NCBI RefSeq assembly: GCF_029542785.1
Contig: NC_083372.1
Coordinates: 868,001 to 932,000 of the forward strand
DNA from: Malassezia japonica
Taxonomy: Eukaryota > Basidiomycota > Malasseziomycetes > Malasseziales > Malasseziaceae
Direction of reading: 5' to 3'
DNA: 64,000 bases
The position numbers and the translations under genes are program-made. The notes beneath the pieces are model-generated. The model made no database searches, had not been told where the DNA came from, and worked only from the letters and a program-made list of their open reading frames with translations. How positions within the stretch are numbered: position 1 is the stretch's first letter; every line of letters starts with the position of its first letter. Of the stretch, positions 32,508-40,902 are shown one piece after another.

Positions 32508-32515
32508 TCACGTGA
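32508..32515. promoter_or_regulatory. TCACGTGA palindrome 5 bp upstream of RSM27 ATG
   Basis: A perfect palindrome of the E-box type. Its position leaves almost no room for a 5' leader if it is a duplex-DNA site used by a transcription factor. The same octamer occurs at 47436-47443 and 61867-61874. Confidence 0.5.
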
Positions 32516-32758
32516 TTGGATCCCTGGACCCCGCGAACGGACCCGCAGGAAAGAATTTAAGGTAGGCGCGGCCCAGAATAAACGGGGTTCGTCCAGCATC
32601 AGTCCTTTGGACTACAAGTTTATTTACGATATCGCTGGGAAAGGAAGGAAGACGTCCTTCACAACAATCAGCATCGGTAACGGTTGCCATAGCGAAAGGC
32701 AGCTCCAGTTGTTGCTGCATCGTCATAATTGCCCATTGGGACACATCAAGAAGAGTAA

Positions 32759-33754
32759 TTAGGGCACATAGTTAGGAACCGTAGCACTGTTATGCTCCTC
32801 GGCGCTGTGGGGCACCGCCGCCTCCGTGCTCGCCGGACCCTGGGCAGTGGGAATTTCATTGGCAACGGTGGCGCTGCCAGGGATTGGCGGAGGAAGATCG
32901 TAACGCTCCGTCGCGACAGTGTCCTGTGCAAAAGTCACCGTGGGCTGCGCCACAGGAGCAGCACCAGGGACCGAGACGGGCTCCGTCGGGGGCTCCATGT
33001 CGTATGCAGGAGCCTTGTCGGTAGGGCCATTGTACTGGTATTCGCCGTAGCCATCCTCCTCAGGCTCCTCCTCAGACTCCTCCTCGGTCTCCGCCTCTTC
33101 GTCGGTAGAGAGGCCAGGGTCCTCGCTGCGGAGGACGGGAACAATAGGACCTGCAATCTCGTTGGCATCCTTGACCTTCTTCGGGCCGCTCGTGGGAAGC
33201 GACTCCTGCGTGCCCGAGGGACGCATGTACGACTCCTTCGAGTCCGCGCGCTCGTCCTCCGAGTCGGAAGGCATACCAGAGCCCGAGCGCATGGTGTGGA
33301 GCGTACCAGTCGAGTCCGGAGCGGGCATCGGCTCGGCAGCTAGAGGAACGACGTTCTCCTCATCGTGCTGAGGCGGCGGCGGCACATCCTTCTCGCTGCG
33401 CACACCAAGCACACGGAGCTTCGAAATGGCATCAGCACGCTCCTTGCTGGTCCGGCTCTGCCGGAGCGAGTTCAGAGCAATCATAACCATTGTGGCCAGC
33501 AAAAACACGACCGAAATTCCAGCAGCCACGATAATAATGAACAGCGACGAGGTCGGCACCTTGCTGTGAGGGAATGCCTCAAACCAATAGCCATTGCCGG
33601 ACGCGCGCATGTGCTTCGGGTTGTTCCCGCGGTTCATGCCCTCCAACAAAACATTCGGCTGCGCATTCTCCAAGAGAGGCGCCGAGAACACTCCGCCAAG
33701 AGTTGCAAGAGCAACTGTAGTGCCGCGCAGGCAAGCGCTGGCGGCTCCACGCAT
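32759..33754 (-). CDS. Single-pass membrane protein with acidic cytoplasmic tail, unknown function
   Basis: A 331-residue protein starting MRGAASACLRGTTVALATLGG, a likely signal sequence. A short luminal part of about 45 residues precedes one strong membrane segment (SLFIIIVAAGISVVFLLATMVMIAL, about residues 68-95). The remaining ~235 residues are hydrophilic, rich in Pro, Glu, Ser and Asp, with a run of acidic residues (ETEEESEEEPEED) near residues 215-230. The layout is that of a type I sensor-like or adaptor membrane protein, but I see no known domain. The ATG at 33754 is chosen because the upstream frame lacks an ATG. Confidence 0.7.
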   Translation of the reverse strand: MRGAASACLRGTTVALATLGGVFSAPLLENAQPNVLLEGMNRGNNPKHMRASGNGYWFEAFPHSKVPTSSLFIIIVAAGISVVFLLATMVMIALNSLRQSRTSKERADAISKLRVLGVRSEKDVPPPPQHDEENVVPLAAEPMPAPDSTGTLHTMRSGSGMPSDSEDERADSKESYMRPSGTQESLPTSGPKKVKDANEIAGPIVPVLRSEDPGLSTDEEAETEEESEEEPEEDGYGEYQYNGPTDKAPAYDMEPPTEPVSVPGAAPVAQPTVTFAQDTVATERYDLPPPIPGSATVANEIPTAQGPASTEAAVPHSAEEHNSATVPNYVP

Positions 33755-34907
33755 GGTCAACAGTGAAGAAGACGGAGGATAGAAGGCGAGGCGCCCGCCC
33801 GGAGTGTTTCCGTGTAACGGACCAAGACGGTATCTGCCGATTGCATGCACCTAGGCTCCTAGTCTACCGTTTTTAGCACAACTACGCAGGTACACTCACT
33901 GTGGTCAAGCTCTTGGCTAAATTGTGACATAGTGATAGGCCTGGGCAGAGTATCTGGACGAATAGATCAACGTAAATCGGTGCACATGCGTCTGGGACTA
34001 TTAAAATCAACCAATCTAAGCGTGTGTCTCATGCACACATAGGTTGCTATTGACCAATCATGAAGCCATCGGCCCTGCCGCCTGGACAAAATGAGAATAT
34101 AGTAGTGTCGATCGAATGCGCCAACTCCGCCACAAGGAAAAACGACTCCTGGTAAAAACACGGCCTAGTGCACTGGTCCCCGGAGAAAAGAAAGGCTTAG
34201 ATACTCTGATCTTTACTCATCAACGACTTTTTCCAGGGCAGTGCGCATTATTCGCAGAGGCGCTGACAAAACGCGAAGCGGAAAGTTACAGCGACCTATC
34301 AGTTTTTAGGGGCAAAATTCGGAGAGTTGATCGTTCATTGTAACGGCTTTATTCGCCCAAAATATAGTGGTACGGGTTTTATGGCCAATCATGATGTGAC
34401 ACGCGCACAAATAGGCTGCGGTCATATGTCAGTACCTGATGTCGCATAGCCGACCAACCCAAGGAGTAAAAGTTCCCACAGGGAACTCTGCAGCCAGTAC
34501 TATGCGCGCCAAGCTTTTGACTCGCTTCGTTTCGATTGAGTTTTTTGAATAAACATACAATTTAACTCAAAGAACGGCGAGGCAAACAAGCGAGACAAAA
34601 GCCCAATGCACCTATTGCCCCATTGGACGAAATATACGGATTCTGGTAGGTTGATTTCCAAACATCGGCCAATAGTCGCATAATGGGTGCCTGGTTTGAT
34701 TTAGATTGAGCGTGGGTTCAATGCAATGCAATGTGAACAAGACAGGTGAAGCGGTGTTACGCCGCGACAGTTTACCGTGCCTAGCCTTAGCCCCGGGTGC
34801 AATTGGCAAAACAGTAGGGACCCGTTGGCTAAAGCTCGCTACCTAGAACCAGAAGTGCCCTTAACTTTGTTTTTCAGCTACTGCTACTTCTCCCTGTCCA
34901 CTTCGCC
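33755..34907. promoter_or_regulatory. Long divergent intergenic region upstream of the WOPR regulator
   Basis: This 1153-bp stretch is the longest gene-free interval of the window and is visibly more AT-rich than its neighbours. It holds no convincing reading frame. It contains several CCAAT elements and two related pairs of motifs: GCACACATAGGTTGC (34033-34047) with GCACAAATAGGCTGC (34405-34419), and CCAATCATGA at 34054 and 34385. A WOPR-like TTAACTTTG lies at 34861. It probably carries regulatory sites for the divergent genes, mainly the WOPR gene. Confidence 0.55.
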
Positions 34908-36407
34908 ATGGTTTCAGAAGCGGTGTCACGATCGCCCCTACATGACATGGATGCCGCCAAGCACGAACACGACGATCATGTGTACGGCCGGCCTGTTCAC
35001 CCCACCAGCCACACTCAGCCAGTAATGGGTGAGGGTCGCCAGTTCCGTGCCACCCCACCTGTTCTCCCTGGCCTTTCGCGCCGTGCTCCCCCCAGCCCCG
35101 AATGGAGCCCAGCACCGTCTACGGACTCGGCTTACTCGGACTCGATGCGTGGGAATATGCAGCAGCAGCCATCGTATGTCGGCTATATTAAGTCGCCTGC
35201 TGATGCGGTACTGCTGCTAGCTGCCTGTGACATGCCGTGTTCGCCGCACTCGAGTGTGGCGGGCAACATTCCTCGCCGCATCACCCGCCGTCTTCTCGAT
35301 GATGAGCGTGCTTCGCTAATTCGCTCTGGTTCGGTTTTCGTGTGGGACGAGAGCGAGGCGAGCATGCGTCGTTGGACGGATGGACGTTGCTGGAGCGCAA
35401 GCCGCGTCAGTGGCTGCTTCCTGACGTATCGCGAGCTGGAAATGCGCAAAAAGGCGTCGGGCGATGCGTCCAAAGAAGACCCAATGCAAAATTTGTACAA
35501 GGCCGACGGTCTTACCAAACAATCCTTCAGTATTACCACTGCCTCCAACCGTAAGCTACACGTCATCTCCTACTTCCGCAAGCAGGATGTACGAATGGGC
35601 CTGTTGCGCCGCGTGAGCGAGGACCCTCGGATCACCGGCACAGGACCGGAATCGTGGCATGTGCATGTTGATGAAAAAGAGTTTGGCGAGCTACTCAACC
35701 GTGAAAATGAACAGCTGCCGGAGACGGTGACGCTGAGCCGACCCGGTAAAATGCCTTTGTCGCCCACTCACACGGATTTCCGCGGCACGAAACGCTCTAG
35801 TTCGGAGCGCGAGCGCGACAGTGAGGCAGGACATGCCGAGGAGATGCCGATGAGGAATCGCATTTCCCACATTAACTACATGCCGCGCCGTCCAATGCAA
35901 CCGTCTCCGCCGTATGTGCGCGAGATGGACGGCCACATGACATACCCTATGCCGTATGCCCTCGGCGAAGATGTGGCCATGAAGCGATACCGTTACGACC
36001 ATGCCCCCACGTACCTGCACTATCCAGGCAGTGCTTACAGCCAAATGCCGCCTTACAACAATGCACCAATTCCTCCTCCCACTGTTATGCCCAGTGGCCC
36101 TACGCCGCGCGGGGCGATGTCGATGCGCAGCGGCCCCCCTCCACCTCTGCCTGCAATGACGCGCGGTTATGCCCACCCTTCACCCAATGGTCACCCCTCA
36201 TACATTCCGCGTCGTTCGGACATGGAGCAAGAATCCATTGAAGCCCTGGTAAGCCTCCGAACCGACCCCGCTTCTGGAACTGCATACCAATCTCCCATGC
36301 CCTTTCTCCCCCGGGATGTGAAAAGTTCCGCGTGGATGCGCCAGCGCCCTACACCCGTTTCTGCTCCCGACCGCGATGCTTTGCAAAAACTGAGCGTGCG
36401 GGTGTGA
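34908..36407 (+). CDS. WOPR-domain transcription regulator (Gti1/Pac2/Wor1 family)
   Basis: A 499-residue protein. The WOPRa box YVGYIKSPADAVLLLAAC starts near residue 90; RRLLDDERASLIRSGSVFVWDESEASMRRWTDGR.WSASRVSG follows, then WOPRb with KADGLTKQSFSI and HVISYFRKQDV. These are the DNA-contacting elements of the family that includes C. albicans Wor1, Histoplasma Ryp1, S. pombe Gti1/Pac2 and Ustilago Ros1, regulators of morphology, mating or virulence. The C-terminal half is Pro/Met/Tyr-rich and disordered. No intron is seen. Confidence 0.92.
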   Translation: MVSEAVSRSPLHDMDAAKHEHDDHVYGRPVHPTSHTQPVMGEGRQFRATPPVLPGLSRRAPPSPEWSPAPSTDSAYSDSMRGNMQQQPSYVGYIKSPADAVLLLAACDMPCSPHSSVAGNIPRRITRRLLDDERASLIRSGSVFVWDESEASMRRWTDGRCWSASRVSGCFLTYRELEMRKKASGDASKEDPMQNLYKADGLTKQSFSITTASNRKLHVISYFRKQDVRMGLLRRVSEDPRITGTGPESWHVHVDEKEFGELLNRENEQLPETVTLSRPGKMPLSPTHTDFRGTKRSSSERERDSEAGHAEEMPMRNRISHINYMPRRPMQPSPPYVREMDGHMTYPMPYALGEDVAMKRYRYDHAPTYLHYPGSAYSQMPPYNNAPIPPPTVMPSGPTPRGAMSMRSGPPPPLPAMTRGYAHPSPNGHPSYIPRRSDMEQESIEALVSLRTDPASGTAYQSPMPFLPRDVKSSAWMRQRPTPVSAPDRDALQKLSVRV

Positions 36408-36538
36408 TTCAGGGCCATAGGATCGCGCAATGTATCCCGCGGGGCAAAGTGACTGCCATAGACATTGATGCCAATAACTCCACAACCCATGCATAAATCC
36501 AAACCTAGCGCGTCGCCACCACAACACGACGCGGTGCG

Positions 36539-36985
36539 ATGCAGGAGCAGCTACGGGAGCGCGCGTACGCGCCCTATCCTGTGGCGGCACGGCAAAGTAG
36601 GTACCATGCATGCTAATCAAAAGTCTATGAGCCTCGCGCGCCCGAGCGAAAGCGGCGGTATAAGCCAGGGACGGTCGCCTTGCGCGAGATCCGCAAATAC
36701 CAGCGCTCGACTGACCTGTTGATCGCCAAGACGCCCTTTGCGCGCCTCGTGCGTGAGGTAGCCGATGAGTTCATTGAAGCGAACTACGCGTCGAGCGCCG
36801 ATGCGGTCGGACTCCGGTGGCAGAGCTCGGCCATCCAGGCACTGCAAGAAGCGGCGGAAGCCTACTTGGTGCATTTGTTTGAGGACGCCAACCTCTGCGC
36901 AATTCATGCCAAGCGGGTAACAGTAATGCAGCGAGACATCCAGCTCGCTCGGCGTATCCGTGGCGTCTGGGGAGGCATTGGATAA
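36539..36985 (+). CDS. CSE4: Centromeric histone H3 variant CENP-A
   Basis: Exons 36539-36596 and 36624-36985 give 139 residues. The histone fold contains [52 protein letters not shown] and [25 protein letters not shown], all CENP-A-type. Loop 1 carries an insertion ([12 protein letters not shown]) compared with canonical H3, and the N-terminal tail before the fold is only about 32 residues. The 27-nt intron 36597-36623 ends in AAAG. It is the only frame-compatible acceptor, because all others lead to stops. The ATG at 36539 follows the last in-frame stop. The stop lies 16 bp from the convergent CDC73 stop. Confidence 0.9.
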
Positions 36986-37001
36986 TGGTACAGTGCGGCG
37001 T

Positions 37002-38478
37002 CTACGAGAGCTGCATGTGCGGCTTTTTGCGCTGTACCCAGCTGTCCAGCGCGCGCCAGAAAAAGGCGACAAGCTGTTTATCCGTGTGTCGCTTCGTCCG
37101 GTCCACCTGTACGATAGATTAGTACCCTGTTCATCTCCACACTGTTTCATACCTGAAGATCGGTCACGCTCCAGTCGCGCACCTGCGGATTCGGCGCTTC
37201 GTTGTTCCACCGGACGTAGACGCCCATCGCTGTGTGAGCTCACCAAGAAAGGAACCTACCATTCTTGAACAGGTCGCGGGGATCATTCCACCGATAACTT
37301 TTGAACTGCCATGTCTGGCCCGTAGTAAACACTGCAATCACCCTGTTCCACGGATCTTGGCCAGAGCCCGCAGGGCCGTTTCCCAGACGGTTCACTGCCT
37401 CGGCGCTGTCCACCACAAGAATACGCCGCGAGAGCTGCGAGGTGCGGGGTGTGGACCCGGACCCCTCCTCTTCCGACCGCGTCTGAATCGTCACGACAAG
37501 TTCGGGCACGCCATTTGCCTGGCGCCGTGCTTCGTCGGGCGGAACAAACACACCGTCCTGGAGCAAAGACTTGACGTTGAACATGTTTACCAAGGCAGTC
37601 GGTGAGTTGGACAGGAGAATGATGGGATCTTGCGCACGCGAGCGGCGCGCCTGGTTCGACGGCGCGCCAGGGCGTGCGGCCGGCGCGTTGGATTTGGCCG
37701 GCGCACTCACCCGGCGCTTGGCGCTCTCGAGGCGGGGTTTGAGCAGCGCACGTAGACCAAATACGTCCGAAGGAGCAGCACCGTTGGCGGCGGGCGACGG
37801 GGTGTCCGCATGCAGCTCGCCGAGATGCGACTGCGAGCCGGAGAGCGCATCGTTGCGGTCCAGCAAGACCACTTCATACTTTTGGCGCAGGTCTCGCACA
37901 AACTTGGCATCAGCCGCGTCCGGTACATAGGCCCGCTTCTGTGCAGGTGCGCCCGCACCAGACGCCTCGGCCTGGTCGCCCGGCGCGGCGGCAAGTGTCG
38001 TGGCCGAGGGAGCTTGTCCGTCGCTCGATACAACGCCTTCCCACGCCTCGCGCTTGCCCAGCAAGTACTCGAGGATCGCGGGACGCTCCAGTGCAGGAAG
38101 AGGCACGATTTGCGCTGTGCCTGCATTGCGCAGGTACGCGCCGGCACGCTCGCTGCGTTGCTGCACGGCAAAGACGAGCGCCTTGAGCGAAAAGAACAGG
38201 TCAGGCGACGCCTCTGGCGAGAGAGTATCGCCCTGTGACGCAGTTTCGCGCGTGCGTAGGACACGCGTAGGAGCATCTGCTGCGTACACAATCTCTGGGG
38301 CGTTCTCGTCGTGCTGCAGCGCAGGGTTGCTGGTCTGCTGGACGACCACCTCGGCCGCCTGCGCGATATCTTCCAGGACATCCCCACTGCTCGAACGCAG
38401 CTGCACGAGCTTCAGAGGCTCATCAGGAAAGGCGCACAACGCCGCACGTAGGCACAGCAATGGGTCCGGCAGCGCCAT
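37002..38478 (-). CDS. CDC73: Paf1-complex subunit Cdc73 (parafibromin)
   Basis: Exons (minus) 38478-37260, 37229-37153 and 37106-37002 give 466 residues. The C-terminal Ras-like domain is clear: PIILLSNSPTALVNMFNVKSLLQDGVF, then WNRVIAVFTTGQTWQFKSYRWNDPRDLF, MGVYVRWNNEAPNPQVRDW and DKQLVAFFWRALDSWVQRKKPHMQ. The N-terminal part (MALPDPLLCLRAAL) is the parafibromin helical region, followed by a Pro/Ala linker. Cdc73 links Paf1C to RNA polymerase II elongation. Introns are 46 and 30 nt. Confidence 0.93.
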
Positions 38479-38712
38479 CCTCGCCGCGATCGTCGTCCTC
38501 GCTCGGTCGCACGCCCGGAATCGCTTATGTAAGGCCTTGCAAGCTACGTCAAGAGAGAAGCCTACGGCCGTCAGCAGAGCGCGAGAAGGCAAGGTGGGCA
38601 ACTGCGCTCACGACCAGCCCGCGCGCAGCTCCGGCGAGGAGTTGGAGAATTTTCTGCACCAGCTCCACGCCGCGCTGAGCATGCGGCGGGATTCGGCTGA
38701 GCCGTAGGCGAA

Positions 38713-40590
38713 CTAAAAATGGGCCACCACAGCCCAAATGCCTGCAGCCCAGCAGGCAAAGATGGCAAAGGCAGAGAGCGCTGCAGCAATGCGGTTGTAT
38801 AGAACAAATGGCTCGACGTGTTCCCAGCGGCGTAGTTTGAATAAGGAGCGTGAGGGCGGGGGGGAAGCCGTGCGGTCCTGCAGGTACTGCAGCCCTTTGT
38901 GCTTGACCCCGTCGCCGGTAGACGCCTCGCCCGAGACGTCGGGCGAAAGGCCAGCGGCGCGGTTTCGCGCACAGAGCGAGTGGCCAAAGGGAGGGCCGTA
39001 GGGATGAAGGCCCGTGCGGTAGGATGCAAACGAGGGGGCGGACCACGGCGCCAAGAGCATCCCAGTGTCATCCAGCGCCCAGCCACCCAGGAGCCACAGC
39101 CAGGGCATGCCCAGGAAGCCGTACCAAAAGAGCCGGTGCGCATCCGCTTTCGCCTTTTTGGACACGGGGGGGTGCAGTGCGGCAAAGGGAACACGCTGGC
39201 GCGTGCTCGGCTTGCTCGAGCTCGACGAGATCGTATCGTCGGCACGGTGCGTCGGCACGAGGTGCTCCGGCTCGGGAAGAGGCATCGTCCCGAGCTCGGG
39301 CGTATGGTGCGTATGGGGTATACGACGGACGGGTTCGTGCACCTGGACGCCATGCTGCGCAGGCAGCTGCAGCGGGCGAAGATGTGAGGACATTTCCATC
39401 TCGTGAGGCACCTCGATATTCAGTCCGTGGAGTTCGCCAGGCGACGGCGGCCGCGCTTCGCTCGAGCCAGAGGTGTTGGGCAGTGATGACAAGGCGCTCG
39501 GCGCAGGTGTGCGACGCGCATGCGCAGCCGAGACCTGCCGCGGCGGAGCGGCTCGGTCCGCGCTCAAGTGGCGTGAGACAAGGCGCAGAGGACGTAACGA
39601 GGGCATCGCATGGGGGGCTTGCCATAGGTCATTCACAGTGGTATACAATGGGCTTTCGTCGTGCGCCGAAGCGACTAGCATGTCGGGTTCGCCGCGCAGG
39701 GATGCGGCGTGAGAGCTAGGAAGACTCGTGTCCTCGTCGGCAAACGCCACTCCGGGATACCAGCGATCCAGGCCGCCGTGCGATGGCGAGCCGTGTGCAT
39801 AATACTGCCGATCCCCTTCAAAGTCCACGGCAGTGGACGTCTGGGACGGCGGCGTAGGTGCCAACGTCGACGGCATGTTGCGTCCATGCGCCGTGTTAGT
39901 TTGTAGGGCACGCTGCATCGCGACCCGGCTTTCCTCGAGGCACCGGCGCTGGAACTCGGCCATTTCGGCAGGGTCCCGGGGGTGGCCCGGAGGAGGATAA
40001 GGTGATTCCGACAGCGGACTGCGGCTGGAACTGAGTTCACGGCCCTCCAGCTGCAGTCCAAGTCCTTGCAGGGTGGGCCGCGGCTGCTGCCTATCGTCCG
40101 TCATCCTCCGGCGATCCCACTGGCGCCTGTGTGCGGTGTGGGAGTCGGGCGAGCGGCTCGCCATCGTTCCCAAATCCGAGAACATCGGCGAAGAGTCGGA
40201 CGGAGACGAGCTTGTGGCTGTTCCAGGCCCGGGCCTCTGGTAGATCGGCTCGTATGCCTCGCGAACATAGCGCGTGGGAGCAGCTGCCACCGTCGACTGT
40301 CCGTACTTGTCAACATTGTGTGGCTGGCCCCGAACGAGCTCGCCGTTGAGCACCAGCGGGCGCGCATTGGACTCAAAAAACGACGTGTATCTTTCCGTGT
40401 CGTCCGAGACGGCGAGCCAGCGCGAACTGTGGTCCGCATTGGGCGGTTCATGAAATTCGGCAGGGGGTTTCATGGCATCCGAGACATAATATAGGCGCGA
40501 AGAACGACGCAGGTCGTTCCGCGGATATAGATTTTGTGCACAAGTAGGCGCCCCTTGCTCGTGTGGGCCGAGCGAGCCTCTACTATACAT
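38713..40590 (-). CDS. Serine/proline-rich protein with two C-terminal membrane segments, unknown function
   Basis: A 625-residue intronless protein. Residues 1-470 are hydrophilic and rich in Ser, Pro, Arg and His, with no recognisable domain. A membrane segment HRLFWYGFLGMPWLWLLGGW occurs near residue 485, and the last 25 residues (IAAALSAFAIFACWAAGIWAVV) form a second one. The layout resembles fungal serine-rich proteins with a tail-located hairpin of two membrane helices. The frame starts at an ATG at 40590; an internal ATG at 40473 (MKPPAEFHEP) is an alternative. I cannot assign a function. Confidence 0.65.
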   Translation of the reverse strand: MYSRGSLGPHEQGAPTCAQNLYPRNDLRRSSRLYYVSDAMKPPAEFHEPPNADHSSRWLAVSDDTERYTSFFESNARPLVLNGELVRGQPHNVDKYGQSTVAAAPTRYVREAYEPIYQRPGPGTATSSSPSDSSPMFSDLGTMASRSPDSHTAHRRQWDRRRMTDDRQQPRPTLQGLGLQLEGRELSSSRSPLSESPYPPPGHPRDPAEMAEFQRRCLEESRVAMQRALQTNTAHGRNMPSTLAPTPPSQTSTAVDFEGDRQYYAHGSPSHGGLDRWYPGVAFADEDTSLPSSHAASLRGEPDMLVASAHDESPLYTTVNDLWQAPHAMPSLRPLRLVSRHLSADRAAPPRQVSAAHARRTPAPSALSSLPNTSGSSEARPPSPGELHGLNIEVPHEMEMSSHLRPLQLPAQHGVQVHEPVRRIPHTHHTPELGTMPLPEPEHLVPTHRADDTISSSSSKPSTRQRVPFAALHPPVSKKAKADAHRLFWYGFLGMPWLWLLGGWALDDTGMLLAPWSAPSFASYRTGLHPYGPPFGHSLCARNRAAGLSPDVSGEASTGDGVKHKGLQYLQDRTASPPPSRSLFKLRRWEHVEPFVLYNRIAAALSAFAIFACWAAGIWAVVAHF

Positions 40591-40902
40591 CACGAGCGCG
40601 CGCTCGTCTCGTCCAAATCCTCCCTGGTTGTCCGAATCGGCGCGCCGGCGTGCGTGTGGAGAATTCCACGCGCGATGTTGACTTTCCCGCGTGGCGACGT
40701 GCCTAGCGAGGCATGCACATCATGTGATTTCAGGCGACCGAGACCCGGACTTAAAGGTCCGTTCAAAATCCGAGGATTAAGACCGATCCGTGCGCACGTC
40801 AGACATTAAGTGCGAGCGGACCATCAGGCACCGAAATTTCGAAATCATAGAACAACTATTTAAAAGGGGCGCGGTTTACTTCCTTCCCATATCGGTCCTA
40901 CC
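40591..40902. promoter_or_regulatory. Divergent promoter region with a TATA-like element
   Basis: A 312-bp interval between two divergent ATGs. TATTTAAAAG at 40857-40866 lies 37 bp upstream of the OYE-type reductase ATG. I see no other gene in it. The short distance suggests a very short 5' leader for that gene. Confidence 0.55.

Noticed and set aside
33755..34907. Centromere in the long AT-richer interval
   Set aside because: The base composition drop is modest and I could not identify the reported short AT-rich core motif; a promoter explains it better.
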